The notes: generated by a model not told the origin, from the letters alone. 64,000 nt of DNA from Streptomyces mirabilis (GCF_018310535.1 NZ_CP074102.1:1860001-1924000), one strand, 5' to 3'; numbered from the stretch's first letter, positions 16,962 to 26,658 are shown. Translations and numbers: made by a program.

Positions 16962-18974
16962 CTACGCCTCCTCCGCCTCCACCGTCTCCCCCGCCTCCAC
17001 CGTCTCCTCGGCCTTCCTGGCCGCCGCGTCGATCGCGGTGAGCGACCTGCGTACCTGGTTGCGGTCCGTGGTGTACCAGAAGTCGGGGAGGGACGCCTTG
17101 AGGTAACTGCCGTAGCGCGCCGTCGCGAGGCGCTGGTCCAGTACGGCCACCACCCCGCGGTCACCGGTGGCCCGTACGAGGCGGCCGGCGCCCTGGGCCA
17201 TCAGCAGCGCCGCGTGGGTCGCTGCGACGGCCATGAAGCCATTGCCGCCGTTCTCCTCGACAGCCTTCTGGCGGGCGCTCATCAGCGGGTCGTCGGGGCG
17301 CGGGAAGGGGATCTTGTCCATGACGACGAGCTGGCAGCTGGGCCCCGGGACGTCGACGCCCTGCCAGAGCGAGAGGGTGCCGAAGAGGCAGGTCCTGGGG
17401 TCGGCCGCGAAGTTCTTGATGAGCTCGCCGAGCGTCTCCTCGCCCTGCAGCAGGATGGGGTACTCGGGGATGCGCGAGCGCAGCTCCTCCGCCGCGAGCT
17501 GGGCGGCCCGCATCGAGGAGAACAACCCCAGCGTGCGGCCGCCCGCGGCCTGGATCAGCTCGGTGAGCTCGTCCAGCATGTCCGCACGGTCGCCGTCGCG
17601 CGCGGGGCGGGACAGGTGCTTGGCCACGTACAGAATGCCCTGCTTGGGGTAGTCGAAGGGCGAGCCTACGTCGACGCCCTTCCACTGCGGGAGGTCGTCG
17701 CCCTCGGTGCCCTCCGGGGCGAGTCCCAGCGACGCCCCCACTCCGTTGAAGTCGCCGCCCAACTTCAGGGTGGCGGACGTCAGGACGACGGAGCGGTCCG
17801 CGAAGAGCTTCTCCCTGAGGAGGCCGGAGACGGACATGGGGGCGACGCGGAGCGACGCGCCGAAGCGGTCGTGGCGCTCGTACCAGACGACGTCCCACTC
17901 GGAGCCGTTGGCGATCCGCTCCGCCACCTCGTGCACCGACTCCACCGAGGCGAGAGCCTGCTTGCGGACGGAGTCCTCGTCCTGGACGGACTTGTCGCGG
18001 GTGGAGCCGATCGCCGAGATCACCGTACGAGCGGCGTCGCGCAGTGCCATCAGCGCATATCCGAGATCCTCCGGGAGCTCCTCCAGGCGGCCCGGGAGCG
18101 CGAGCTCCATCAGCCGCTCGAAGCCCTCGGCGGCGGTCTGGAGCTGATCGGCCGCCTTCTCGTTGACGAGCTTCGCGGCGCGGCGCACCGCGCGGTTGAC
18201 CTGGCCGGGGGTGAGCTCGCCGGTGGCGACACCGGTGACCCGGGAGACCAGCTCATGGGCCTCGTCGACGATCAGCACCTCGTGCTGCGGGAGGACCGGC
18301 GCGCCCTCGATGGCGTCGATCGCGAGCAGCGCGTGATTGGTGACGACGACCTCGGCGAGCTTGGCACGCTCGCGGGCCATCTCGGCGAAGCACTCCGCTC
18401 CATAGGCGCATTTGGTGGCGCCCAGGCACTCACGGGACGAAACGGACACCTGAGCCCACGCGCGGTCGGAGACGCCGGGCGTGAGGTCGTCGCGGTCGCC
18501 GGTCTCGGTCTCGTCCGACCAGTCCCGCAGTCGCAGCAGGTCCTGGCCCAGCTTGCTGGTGGGCGCGGCCGCCTCGAACTGGTCGAAGAGGCCGTCCTCC
18601 TCGTCCTGCGGCACGCCCTCGTGCAGCCGGTGCAGACACAGGTAGTTCGACCGGCCCTTGAGCATCGCGAACTCCGGGCGGCGGCGCAGCAGCGGGTGCA
18701 GCGCGTCGACGGTCCGCGGAAGGTCGCGCTCCACGAGCTGCCGCTGGAGCGCCAGGGTGGCGGTCGCCACGACGACCCGCTCCCCGTGGGCGAGCGCGGG
18801 CACGAGGTAGCCGAGCGACTTTCCGGTGCCGGTGCCCGCCTGGACCAGCAGGTGGGAGCTGTCGTCGATGGCACCCGCGACGGCTTCGGCCATGGTCACC
18901 TGGCCAGGGCGCTCCGTACCGCCGACGGCAGTGACGGCAGCATGCAGGAGTTCGGGGAGTGAGGGCTCTGTCAT
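16962..18974 (-). CDS. DinG/XPD-type ATP-dependent DNA helicase
   Basis: The product is 670 aa. Walker A AGTGTGKS is at residues 46-53 and motif II DEAH at 237-240. Between them, cysteines 113, 183, 189 and 195 (YLCLHR, ECLGATKC, AYGAEC) match the four-cysteine iron-sulfur cluster of XPD/DinG helicases. C-terminal motifs include LFGTLSLWQGVDVPG and the QGAGRLVRA motif VI. The family unwinds DNA 5'-3', including R-loops and forked structures. No LexA box is seen in the 94 bases upstream, so SOS control like E. coli dinG is not supported here. It follows the siderophore operon on the same strand with a 94-base gap. The last 25 residues are Glu/Ala-rich. Confidence 0.92.
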   Translation of the reverse strand: MTEPSLPELLHAAVTAVGGTERPGQVTMAEAVAGAIDDSSHLLVQAGTGTGKSLGYLVPALAHGERVVVATATLALQRQLVERDLPRTVDALHPLLRRRPEFAMLKGRSNYLCLHRLHEGVPQDEEDGLFDQFEAAAPTSKLGQDLLRLRDWSDETETGDRDDLTPGVSDRAWAQVSVSSRECLGATKCAYGAECFAEMARERAKLAEVVVTNHALLAIDAIEGAPVLPQHEVLIVDEAHELVSRVTGVATGELTPGQVNRAVRRAAKLVNEKAADQLQTAAEGFERLMELALPGRLEELPEDLGYALMALRDAARTVISAIGSTRDKSVQDEDSVRKQALASVESVHEVAERIANGSEWDVVWYERHDRFGASLRVAPMSVSGLLREKLFADRSVVLTSATLKLGGDFNGVGASLGLAPEGTEGDDLPQWKGVDVGSPFDYPKQGILYVAKHLSRPARDGDRADMLDELTELIQAAGGRTLGLFSSMRAAQLAAEELRSRIPEYPILLQGEETLGELIKNFAADPRTCLFGTLSLWQGVDVPGPSCQLVVMDKIPFPRPDDPLMSARQKAVEENGGNGFMAVAATHAALLMAQGAGRLVRATGDRGVVAVLDQRLATARYGSYLKASLPDFWYTTDRNQVRRSLTAIDAAARKAEETVEAGETVEAEEA

Positions 18975-19068
18975 AGCGTTGCCAGCCTACGGGGCGCCAC
19001 TGACAATCGGGCGATCAAGGCCCGGCCGACGGACGCGATCAAGACGAGAACGAGTACGGGCCGGATGA

Positions 19069-21120
19069 TCAAGGCCGGTGGAGGGGGTTCGGGACCGTGC
19101 CGTGCACCGCGGCGTGCGGGCGCTCGGGGCGGTCACGGTAGCCGTCGAGGTGCAGTCGGTTGCGGTTGAGGCACAGGCGCTCGATACGCGGAGTGAGCAG
19201 GTCGAACATCTCGTAGCGCTCCTTGAGCTCGGGAAAGCGCGCCTGGTGGCGGACGATCTCCGCCCGGACGAGCGACCAGAACTCGGCCTCAGGAACGCCC
19301 AGTTGTTCCTCGCAGAGCGGTGCGAGGTAGCGGAAGACCCCCACGAAGAGCCCGGAGTGGATGAACTGGGTCAGGAACGCCGGCGGCTCGGTCAGCAGTA
19401 CGTTCCGTACGTCGTCCGGCATGGTCGCGTGCTCGGGCAGGGGGTCCGCGCTCACGTTGACGTCGTCCACGAAGTCCTTCACCGCGAGTCGGACGGGGAC
19501 GTCGTGGTCGTCGAAGACGACGATCGCGTTCTCTCCATGGGGGCTGAACACGGTGCCGTACCGATAGAGGAAGTGCAGCAGCGGCGGCAGGAGCGCGGCG
19601 AAGAGGCGGCACAGCCAGACGTTGGGGGCGAGGCCCGAGCGGGCGACGAGCTCCGCCGTGAAGGCGCGGCCGTCCGGGTCGGTGTGCAGGAGCGCGGCCA
19701 GCGTGCGCGCGCGTTCACTGGGGGCCAGATGGCGGGAGACCGGCTCGCGCCAGATCGCGCCGAGCAACTCCTTGTACTGATAGGGCACTTCGGGGAGGGC
19801 GTCGTACACGGGGTGGTTCACCGTCACCGAGGCGACCTCGCCGAGCAGGATCACTCCACAGGTGTCCCGCAGAAACGGGTCGGCGTCTCTCAGGGCGTGC
19901 ATCCAGGCGGTGACGGCGGGCGCCGCGAGCGTGCGTTCCGTCGGCAGGCCGCGCCAGACAAGGGTGTTGAGCACGGACAGCGGCAGTTTCACCGTGTGCC
20001 GGTCCGGGTGCGAGACATTGAGGAACGTACGGATCGACTGCTGCGGGAGCCGCAGGTCGCCGTCGGAGGGCAGCGGCACGATCGCTCCCGCGGCTACGGA
20101 GGGCGCGAACAGCGGCAGCACGACGTCGTCCCACTGCCAGGGGTGCACGGGCAGATAGAGGTACGACTCCGGAGTGAGCCCACGCGCGCGTAGTACCCCG
20201 TCGAAGGACTCCCTCGTGGCGGGGGCGAGTTCGCGCGCGTAGAGCTGTTCGGCGGAGTGGAGGCTCGGGACGCCTCGGTAGGTGGCGAGCGTGGTGTGCA
20301 CCGCGATCCAGGGAATCGGCGTCGCCCTTCGGGCCTCCGGCGCCCAGTCGGCGGCGTCCGTCGCGGAGAAGCCGAGGCGGCCCTTGTTCAGCACGATCCA
20401 GGGGTGGCCGGTCTGGTGGCCCTCCAGTTCGGCGTAGCCGAGGTCGGCCAGTTCGGCCGCCGTATGGGCGTCGCGGTCGAGGCGGGCGTCCGCGGCGAGC
20501 GTCGTGCTCAGTTCACGGACCACGTGGCCGAGCGTCGCGCCGTCGATCTCCAGTGTGCCGCGGGCCCGGGTGAGGAAGCCGAGCGGGTCGGTGAAGGGGC
20601 ACGGCTCCGCTCCCTCCTCGGTGAGGGTGAGCGAGGCGGGGTCGACACGCCAGCTGTCGTACGAGGCCCGGCGGGCGCGGAAGGAGAGGCTGCCGCCGGC
20701 GTCGAGACGCAGGGCGTAGGGGCGGAGGGTGCCGGTGTGCCCGGTGTTCTCGTGCGGGGTGTTCCGGTACGGGGTGTCCTGGTGCGGGATGCCCTGGTGG
20801 GCGGAGGCGGGGTTTGGTGAGGGTCGCGAGGAGGCCGCTCCGGCGGAGGAGTCGAGGCCGGTCGCCGGATCGTGCTCACTGCGGAGGGGGGCCACTTTTC
20901 CCTCCGCGCCCCGCTGAGCCTCCGAACCCGGCTCCGGCTCTGGTTCCGGCTCCGATTCCGATTCCGGTTCCGGTCTGACGATCTCCTCGTGGGCGAACTC
21001 GCCGATCATCTTCGCGAGCAGTCGGCGGCCGACCTGGTCCCATCGGTCTTTGCGCAGCTCGGGCGGGTCGTACAAGGCGGGCAGCTCTCCGGAGGCCGGG
21101 GTGGCGGATGGATGCGGCAC
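19069..21120 (-). CDS. IucA/IucC-family NIS siderophore synthetase (second of two)
   Basis: I start at the GTG at 21120 (683 aa), preceded by AAGGAG; upstream frame is Arg/Pro-rich noise. The family's ATP- and carboxylate-binding segments are visible: YLPVHPWQWDDVVLP, LRLPQQSIRTFLNVSHPDRHTVKLPLS split across residues about 365-400, and later FSPHGENAIVVFDDHDVPVRLAVKDF. NIS synthetases condense a carboxylic acid such as citrate with an amine or alcohol through an acyl-adenylate. Residues about 50-133 form a low-complexity insertion of Glu-Pro dipeptides followed by five-residue repeats ending in TP, encoded by two DNA microsatellites. This makes the protein about 80 residues longer than expected. 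Probably cotranscribed with the three upstream genes. Confidence 0.92.
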   Translation of the reverse strand: MPHPSATPASGELPALYDPPELRKDRWDQVGRRLLAKMIGEFAHEEIVRPEPESESEPEPEPEPGSEAQRGAEGKVAPLRSEHDPATGLDSSAGAASSRPSPNPASAHQGIPHQDTPYRNTPHENTGHTGTLRPYALRLDAGGSLSFRARRASYDSWRVDPASLTLTEEGAEPCPFTDPLGFLTRARGTLEIDGATLGHVVRELSTTLAADARLDRDAHTAAELADLGYAELEGHQTGHPWIVLNKGRLGFSATDAADWAPEARRATPIPWIAVHTTLATYRGVPSLHSAEQLYARELAPATRESFDGVLRARGLTPESYLYLPVHPWQWDDVVLPLFAPSVAAGAIVPLPSDGDLRLPQQSIRTFLNVSHPDRHTVKLPLSVLNTLVWRGLPTERTLAAPAVTAWMHALRDADPFLRDTCGVILLGEVASVTVNHPVYDALPEVPYQYKELLGAIWREPVSRHLAPSERARTLAALLHTDPDGRAFTAELVARSGLAPNVWLCRLFAALLPPLLHFLYRYGTVFSPHGENAIVVFDDHDVPVRLAVKDFVDDVNVSADPLPEHATMPDDVRNVLLTEPPAFLTQFIHSGLFVGVFRYLAPLCEEQLGVPEAEFWSLVRAEIVRHQARFPELKERYEMFDLLTPRIERLCLNRNRLHLDGYRDRPERPHAAVHGTVPNPLHRP
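20729..20803. repeat. 15-bp tandem repeat inside the second synthetase gene
   Basis: Five 15-base units resembling GTGTTCCGGTACGGG lie in frame at 20729, 20744, 20759, 20774 and 20789. On the coding strand they encode pentapeptides such as NTPHE and DTPYR. Confidence 0.8.
20930..20977. repeat. 6-bp microsatellite inside the second synthetase gene
   Basis: Eight hexamers of the type GGTTCC, GGCTCC or GATTCC run head to tail. On the coding strand they encode Glu-Pro and Glu-Ser dipeptides (residues about 49-64). Confidence 0.8.
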
Positions 21121-21176
21121 GGGGACTCCTTGACAGGGAACCGGATCGGAACGAGCGGTGCGGTGAGGGCAGGGCG

Positions 21177-21914
21177 CTACAACAGATCGCGCAGACTCCG
21201 GTCCCGGACCATGAGGGCTGCCCGTTTGCCGGGCAGATCGACCTCGGCGGAGAACCGGAAGCCCGCGCTCAGGAAGGCGGAGACGGAGGGAGTGTTGCGG
21301 AGGTCGGGTTCCGCGACGACGCGGGCGCAGGCCGGACGCTTGTCCAGTACGAGGTCGGCGACGGCTCGGAGCAGGGCGGATCCGAGGCCTCGTCCTCGGT
21401 TGGCGACACCGCCGACGAGGAGGTGAAGGCCGGTGTCGTGCGGGCGGGCGGGATAGTGGCGGGCCACGAGGTCGAGGTCCGCGCGGTAGATCTCCCAGTA
21501 GCTCATCGGGGTGCCGTCCAGCACGCCGAGGCAGGGCACACTGCGGCCGTCGCCGTCGAGCTGGCGGCACAGATGTTCTTCGGCGACCGACTCGGGTCCT
21601 GCCAGCTCCCAGAACTCCGCGACGGCGGGGTCGTTCATCCAGCGGGAGACGAGCGGGAGATCACGCTCCACGCGGACGGGGACCAGGTGGAAGGCGCCCA
21701 CGGGAGTGGCGATCGGGCCCCAGCCACCGATGCGGTCGAGCAGGTCGTCTCCCCCGGCCGACTCGACCTCGGAGCCGAGGAGCGCGAGCAGCTCGTCGGG
21801 CAGGCGGAGGTCGAGGGTGTCCTCGTTGTCCGTGCCCGGCCCGGGGCCCGGGTCGGCGCCGAGGTCGGTGACGGGGGCGGTACCGGCGTCGGTGCTCGCA
21901 TCGGTGGGAGGCAC
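21177..21914 (-). CDS. GNAT-family siderophore acyltransferase (IucB/RhbD-like)
   Basis: The product is 245 aa from a GTG with AGAGGAG seven bases upstream. The N-terminal 70 residues are Asp/Gly/Pro-rich. The GNAT domain follows (about 75-245) with FHLVPVRVERDLPLVSRWMND, YWEIYRADLD and the acetyl-CoA loop VANRGRGLGSALLRA. This layout matches acyltransferases of siderophore operons that acylate an amine or hydroxylamine of a lysine- or diamine-derived unit. It sits between the two IucA/IucC genes, 56 bases before the second one. No N-hydroxylase is nearby, so a hydroxamate is not assured. Confidence 0.88.
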   Translation of the reverse strand: MPPTDASTDAGTAPVTDLGADPGPGPGTDNEDTLDLRLPDELLALLGSEVESAGGDDLLDRIGGWGPIATPVGAFHLVPVRVERDLPLVSRWMNDPAVAEFWELAGPESVAEEHLCRQLDGDGRSVPCLGVLDGTPMSYWEIYRADLDLVARHYPARPHDTGLHLLVGGVANRGRGLGSALLRAVADLVLDKRPACARVVAEPDLRNTPSVSAFLSAGFRFSAEVDLPGKRAALMVRDRSLRDLL

Positions 21915-21954
21915 GGCGACGCTCCTCTCAGGAGACGGGGTGGGGCATGTTCCT

Positions 21955-22085
21955 CAGGAATGGAGGGGGTCGGCGAGGATGACTTCGTCAGGAATGGAGG
22001 GGGTCGGCGAGGGCGACTTCGTCAGGAATGGAGGGGGTCGGCGAGGGCGACTTCGTCAGCAATGGAGGGGGTTGGCGAGGGTGAC
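21955..22085. repeat. 34-bp tandem repeat duplicating the 3' end of the first synthetase gene
   Basis: Three nearly identical 34-base units (21955-21988, 21989-22022, 22023-22056) are followed by a diverged fourth (22057-22085). The fourth contains the last codons of the IucA/IucC gene. All carry AATGGAGGGGGT-GGCGAGG. The extra copies lie in the gap before the acyltransferase gene. Confidence 0.92.
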
Positions 22086-24020
22086 GTAGACGGACTGGGT
22101 GTCGACCGGGCCGACGAGTTCGTCGAGGCCGTGCAGCCGGGTCAGCAGGTTGGCCTTGCAGCGCAGGACGGGCGAGTCGAGGAGGTGGGCGGGCAGGGGC
22201 GTACGCAGTCGGGCCGGGCCGCAGGCCACATCGGTGAGGAAGCGGCGGAAAGCGGCGAGCAGCAGGTGTTCGTCGGCGAGGTGCTGGGAGCCGAACGCGC
22301 CGATGAGGCCGAGCACGTTGTTGATCGCCAGGTAGTAGGCGAAGCGTTCGTCGGTGACCTCGTCGGAGACGAAGGTGTCGCTGCGTTCGCCGATGCCGGG
22401 CAGCCGGGCGTCCAGTTCGGCGCGCCGGGACGCTCGGAAGTAGAAGCCCTGGTTGTCGCGGTAGCGGCCGCCCGTGGGCCAGCCTTCGGGGTCCAGCAGG
22501 AGCAGGGTGTTCTGCTGGTGTGCTTCCAGCGCGATCCCCGCCTCGCTGTCGAGCCAGAGCACAGGGCGTACGACGTACTCCAGGTAGCGCAGGAACCACT
22601 CGGCGGCGACGGCGCCACGGGGCCTGCTGGTGCGTCCGGCGAGGCGGGTGACGATCTCGGCGAGCCGGGACCGCATCACGGGCCGGTCCTCGGATCCGCC
22701 GCGTGCGCCGGGTCGGGCGTGGGGCCGGGGAGAGACGAGCCCCGCGACACAGACGGCGTCGTCGGTCGGCCCGAACGGGTTGTGGCGGATCATCACGTCG
22801 AGCCCGGTCAGGGGGGTGCCGTCCGGGGCGTCGACGGCGAGCCAGGCCGGGTCGCGGACGATGTCGAAGCCCGGGTGGGCGGACTGCCACTGCTTGGACA
22901 GGCCGCTGCGCAGCAGACGGTGGACCTCCACGCCGCGGTGGAGCTCCTTGCGGAGGTTCTCACGGCGGGAGTTGGTGATGCGCAGACCCAGCGACAGCTT
23001 GAGCATGGCGGGGGCGCCGGAGCGGTAGAGGGTGCGGACGGAGGAGGTCGGGTGCCAGGCGGAGCCGTGCGGGCCGAGGTCCCGGAGCAGTCCGGCGTCG
23101 AGCAGGGCCGCGGTCTCGGGTCGGTGCCGGACGTCGGCCAGCTGCCAGGGGTGCAGCGGCAGGGCGGCGTACCCGTCGGGCAGGGGCAGCCCGGATCCGG
23201 CCAACCGCGCGGTGAGCTGTTGCGCGGGGACGGGCCGGCCGCGCTCCGTCCATGCCGAGTCGGCGGCCAGGACCGAGGGGGCGACCGCCATCCAGTGCAG
23301 GGGGAAGGAGCCGCGCAACTCGGGCGAGTACAAACGAACTTCGGCCTCGGAGAGCCCTTCCCGACTCTTCGGGGTGGGGTGCCACGGGTGCCCCAGCACC
23401 AGTGCTTGTTCGGCGGCGAGGAAGAAGTCGGGGGTGTCGGCGGGCCGTTGCCTGCGGTCGTTGATGAACACGACGGTCCGCCGCACCGAGTCGGCGACAC
23501 GGCCGACCAGGTCGGCGCCGTCCCCGGCGGGGCCGGATTCGGAAACGGGCGTCGACGTCGCCTCGGCCGTGCTCGTCGTCCCGTCGCCCGTCGCCGCCTG
23601 GCGCGCGAGCAGCGCCGCCACGGTGACGGCGTCGGCCGACGGTGCCCCCTCGGGAGCGTCGGCGAGGTGCGGGAGGCCGAAGCGGTGCCAGCCGGTCGGG
23701 GACCAGTGGTGGACCGGCGTCAGGAGGGACGTGCCGCTGGCCGGGAGGGGGATACGGAGGGTGCCGTCGGTGGGGGCGGGCAGGTTGTTCTCCCGTACCC
23801 AGCAGCGCAGCAGGTTCTCGACCGCCGCCGCCTGGGCCGCGGTGTGGGCGGCGGGGTGCTCCAGCAGATCGGCGGTGGCGCCGCGCAGCCGCTCGGTCTC
23901 CCGGGCCCCTCCCTTCTGCCGGGGGACCGAGTCTGCCCCCGAAACCGGCGGGGTCTGCGTGCCACAGGCCGCTCGCTCGTAGGTGTCGGGACGGCCGTCG
24001 GGGGCGGGGGTGGCGTTCAA
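22056..24020 (-). CDS. IucA/IucC-family NIS siderophore synthetase (first of two)
   Basis: The product is 654 aa with a TTG start at 24020, supported by GAGGAA five bases upstream. Conserved segments include [53 protein letters not shown] split over residues 310-350, [13 protein letters not shown] and the C-terminal KANLLTRL. With the second synthetase it would build a siderophore by sequential ATP-dependent condensations, as in the rhizobactin and aerobactin pathways. A Thr/Ser-rich linker of about 25 residues interrupts the N-terminal part (around 145-170). Its stop codon lies in the last unit of a 34-bp repeat array. Confidence 0.92.
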   Translation of the reverse strand: MNATPAPDGRPDTYERAACGTQTPPVSGADSVPRQKGGARETERLRGATADLLEHPAAHTAAQAAAVENLLRCWVRENNLPAPTDGTLRIPLPASGTSLLTPVHHWSPTGWHRFGLPHLADAPEGAPSADAVTVAALLARQAATGDGTTSTAEATSTPVSESGPAGDGADLVGRVADSVRRTVVFINDRRQRPADTPDFFLAAEQALVLGHPWHPTPKSREGLSEAEVRLYSPELRGSFPLHWMAVAPSVLAADSAWTERGRPVPAQQLTARLAGSGLPLPDGYAALPLHPWQLADVRHRPETAALLDAGLLRDLGPHGSAWHPTSSVRTLYRSGAPAMLKLSLGLRITNSRRENLRKELHRGVEVHRLLRSGLSKQWQSAHPGFDIVRDPAWLAVDAPDGTPLTGLDVMIRHNPFGPTDDAVCVAGLVSPRPHARPGARGGSEDRPVMRSRLAEIVTRLAGRTSRPRGAVAAEWFLRYLEYVVRPVLWLDSEAGIALEAHQQNTLLLLDPEGWPTGGRYRDNQGFYFRASRRAELDARLPGIGERSDTFVSDEVTDERFAYYLAINNVLGLIGAFGSQHLADEHLLLAAFRRFLTDVACGPARLRTPLPAHLLDSPVLRCKANLLTRLHGLDELVGPVDTQSVYVTLANPLHC

Positions 24021-24147
24021 GAGAGTTCCTCGGGGTCGTTCAGGTCCGTGCGGCGACGAACCGGGGCGGTACTGGCGTGCGTGGGGCGTGGGGCGTGGGG
24101 CGTTCCTGGTCGGTCCGGGCGGGTGGGCGGTGGTTCGGCGCGAGGGG

Positions 24148-24189
24148 GTGGTGCGAGTGGGGTGGTGCGAGTGGGGTGGTCCGAGTGAG
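24148..24189. repeat. 14-bp tandem repeat, three copies, in the operon gap
   Basis: GTGGTGCGAGTGGG occurs at 24148-24161 and 24162-24175, with a variant at 24176-24189. A run of GGGCGTG units lies 60 bases to the left. The 240-base gap between the aminotransferase and the first synthetase is otherwise empty. Confidence 0.75.
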
Positions 24190-24260
24190 GTCCGCGTCCC
24201 GTCCGCGGCGGGGGCCCGTCGAGGGGGCGCCGTGCGGGCGGCCCGCGGCGGTTGCGGGTC

Positions 24261-25820
24261 CTATCCGGCGTGCTCACCGGACACGGAACCCCGGCCGTGC
24301 CCGGCCGGCCCGTCCAGTCCCGCTCGCGCCACCGTCGCCACCGCGTCCGCCAGTCGGTCGAGCACCGCGGTCGCCTGTTCGTCGCTGATCGTCAAGGGCG
24401 GGAGGAGTCGCACCACGCTGGCGCGACGCCCGCCCAGCTCCACGATCAGACCGCGGCGCAGGCACTCGCGCTGTACGGCGGCGGCGAGTTCGGGGGCGGC
24501 GGCCCGGGGGCCGTCGGTGGTGGTGCCCGGGGGTGTCTCGGGATCCACCAGCTCGACGCCGATCATCAGCCCGCGGCCCCGTACGTCACCGATGCAGGGA
24601 AACTCCTCGGCGAGTCGGCGGAGTTGAGTGAGCATGCGGGAGCCCAGGGTCGCCGCGCGCTCGGCCAGTCCGTTCTCGCGGACGTACGCGAGGGTCGCCG
24701 TGCCCGCGGCCATGGCCAGCTGGTTGCCGCGGAACGTGCCGGCGTGGGCGCCCGGTTGCCAGACGTCGAGGTCGTCGCGGTAGACGACGACGGCCAGCGG
24801 CAGACTGCCGCCGATGGCCTTGGACAGGACCATCACGTCCGGGGTGATCCCGCTGTGTTCCACGGCCCAGAAGGCGCCGGTGCGCCCGACGCCGGTCTGG
24901 ACCTCGTCCGCGATCAGGGGAATGGAGCGCGCCGCGGTGATCTCGCGCATCCGGCGCATCCAGTCGTCGGGCGCGGGAATCACCCCGCCCTCGCCCTGGA
25001 CGGGTTCGAGGATCATCCCGGCGGGGTGCGGCACGCCGGACTTGGTGTCGTCGAGCAGGGACTCGGTCCAGCGCGCGGCGAGTTCGGCACCGCGCTCACC
25101 GCCGATGCCGAACGGGCAGCGGTAGTCCTGGGGGTAGGGCAGGCGCGCGACCCGTACCTCGGTCGCGCCCCCGGATGCTTCGAGCGCCCCCGCGGTCATC
25201 CCGTGATAGGCACCGGTGAACGCGAGCATCCCGGTGCGTCCGGTCGCCGCGCGCACCAGTTTGAACGCGGCCTCGACGGCGTCCGTCCCGGCGGGTCCGC
25301 AGAACTGCACCCGCGCGCGGGCGGCGAACTCCGGGGGCAGCGTGCGGAACAGCTCGGTGGTGAAGGCGTCCTTGACGGGTGTGGCCAGGTCGAGGACGTG
25401 CAGTGGCGCCCCGGAGTCGAGGACTTTCCTGATCGCTTCCAGCACCACCGGGTGGTTGTGTCCCAGGGCCAGTGTGCCCGCGCCGGAGAGGCAGTCGAGG
25501 TAACGGCGCCCGTCCGCGCCCTCGATGGTCAACCCCCGCGCCCGCACGGGGACGATCGGCAGGGCGCGCGCGTAGGTGCGGGCCGCCGACTCGCGCGCCG
25601 ACTGGCGCCGCAGAATCCCCTCGTGCGCCGCGCGCGCCCCCTCGGACACTCCGGGCACCGTCTCTCGCGCCCTCTCGGCCGCCCCGGGCACCCTCTCCCG
25701 CGCCCGCTCGGACGCCACGGGCACTCCGTCCGGCCCCTCTTGCCCCGTCCCGGACACGCCCTCCCGTGTCTCCTCGGGCTCGCGCCCCACCGGTACCACC
25801 GCAGACTCGGTCACGGCCAC
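24261..25820 (-). CDS. PLP-dependent class III aminotransferase, 2,4-diaminobutyrate type
   Basis: I start at a GTG at 25820 (519 aa), ten bases after GGGAGG; a second GTG at 25814 is possible. The catalytic domain begins near residue 80 ([26 protein letters not shown]). It shows the PLP-binding [19 protein letters not shown], and the Schiff-base Lys in [11 protein letters not shown]. Members in siderophore operons transaminate aspartate semialdehyde to 2,4-diaminobutyrate. Rhizobactin- and aerobactin-type operons add a decarboxylase, which is absent here. Residues about 30-63 are three 11-residue repeats from a 33-bp DNA repeat. First gene of the minus-strand NIS operon; diaminobutyrate could in principle also feed the neighbouring NRPS. 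Confidence 0.9.
   Translation of the reverse strand: MAVTESAVVPVGREPEETREGVSGTGQEGPDGVPVASERARERVPGAAERARETVPGVSEGARAAHEGILRRQSARESAARTYARALPIVPVRARGLTIEGADGRRYLDCLSGAGTLALGHNHPVVLEAIRKVLDSGAPLHVLDLATPVKDAFTTELFRTLPPEFAARARVQFCGPAGTDAVEAAFKLVRAATGRTGMLAFTGAYHGMTAGALEASGGATEVRVARLPYPQDYRCPFGIGGERGAELAARWTESLLDDTKSGVPHPAGMILEPVQGEGGVIPAPDDWMRRMREITAARSIPLIADEVQTGVGRTGAFWAVEHSGITPDVMVLSKAIGGSLPLAVVVYRDDLDVWQPGAHAGTFRGNQLAMAAGTATLAYVRENGLAERAATLGSRMLTQLRRLAEEFPCIGDVRGRGLMIGVELVDPETPPGTTTDGPRAAAPELAAAVQRECLRRGLIVELGGRRASVVRLLPPLTISDEQATAVLDRLADAVATVARAGLDGPAGHGRGSVSGEHAG
25633..25731. repeat. 33-bp tandem repeat in the aminotransferase N-terminus
   Basis: Three 33-base units start with CGCGCC at 25633, 25666 and 25699 and are in frame. 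They encode 11-residue repeats of the type [11 protein letters not shown]. Confidence 0.8.
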
Positions 25821-26088
25821 GACTTCAGGTCCTCCCGCTGTCCAGAGGCGAGTTGGCAGGGGGCTCTGAGCGCAGGCGGCAGGTCCCCCGTACGTACCAA
25901 CGACGCGACTCGCTCGGGGAAGCGGGTGAGTCGAAGATCCTTGGGCGTGCCCGGCCCGTTTGTCGTCACTCACGAGGGGCGCGCGGTCGCCCGGCGACGC
26001 GGAGACCGATGCGGAACGGGACCCATCCAGGGATGCGGGTACGGGGCCGGTTCGAAGCCGGGGCGACCGGGCGGTGATGAACCGGGTG

Positions 26089-26658
26089 TCACTGCGTCGA
26101 GCCGACCCCGCCGACACGGAACTCGCCGCCGAAGTAGAGCAGCGGATCGCCACCGCCGCGCCGGACACCGACCACGCGGCCGATCACGATGGTGTGATCG
26201 CCCGCCGGCACCGCGTCCGACACGAGCGCCTCCACCCACGCGAGCGCGCCGGCCAGCTGCGGGGTCCCCGTGACGGGAGCGGGCAGCCAGTCCACGCCGG
26301 CGAACCTGTCCGGGTGCGGCGCGCCGAACCGCCTGCCGAGGGGCTCCTGATCCGCGCACAGGACGTTCGCGCTGAACACACCGGTGCGCAGCAGCCGGGG
26401 CAGACTGCGGGACCCGTTGGCCACGGCGAACGTGACCAGCGGAGGATCGAGGGACAGCGAGGTGAGCGACTGACAGGTGAAGCCCACCGGTTCGCCGTCC
26501 ACCGTGGTGATGACCGCGACGCCGGTGCAGAACTGACCCAGCGTCCGCCGGAACTCCCTCTCGTCGATGTCGGTCTGCGAAGGCCGCGAAGCGATGCGGG
26601 AGCCGTGCCCGACCGGAGTGTCCATGCGCCCACCGTGGGCGGCCTCACTATGTCCCAC
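26089..26658 (-). CDS. Flavin reductase-like (FMN-binding split barrel) protein
   Basis: The product is 189 aa from a GTG at 26658 with GGGGAG six bases upstream; an ATG 11 codons later has no site. The flavin reductase pattern is clear: [52 protein letters not shown] and the C-terminal [10 protein letters not shown]. Such proteins use NAD(P)H to make free reduced FMN/FAD for two-component monooxygenases. It is divergent from the NRPS genes, which encode a luciferase-like FMN monooxygenase at 61992, a natural partner. It also lies 268 bases upstream of the siderophore operon on the same strand, so it could serve that pathway instead. Cytoplasmic. Confidence 0.9.
   Translation of the reverse strand: MGHSEAAHGGRMDTPVGHGSRIASRPSQTDIDEREFRRTLGQFCTGVAVITTVDGEPVGFTCQSLTSLSLDPPLVTFAVANGSRSLPRLLRTGVFSANVLCADQEPLGRRFGAPHPDRFAGVDWLPAPVTGTPQLAGALAWVEALVSDAVPAGDHTIVIGRVVGVRRGGGDPLLYFGGEFRVGGVGSTQ

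Noticed and set aside
16155..18962. A 935-residue plus-strand frame from lexA through the minisatellite into the helicase
   Set aside because: Runs antisense to the DinG-type gene and through the repeat array; no domain.
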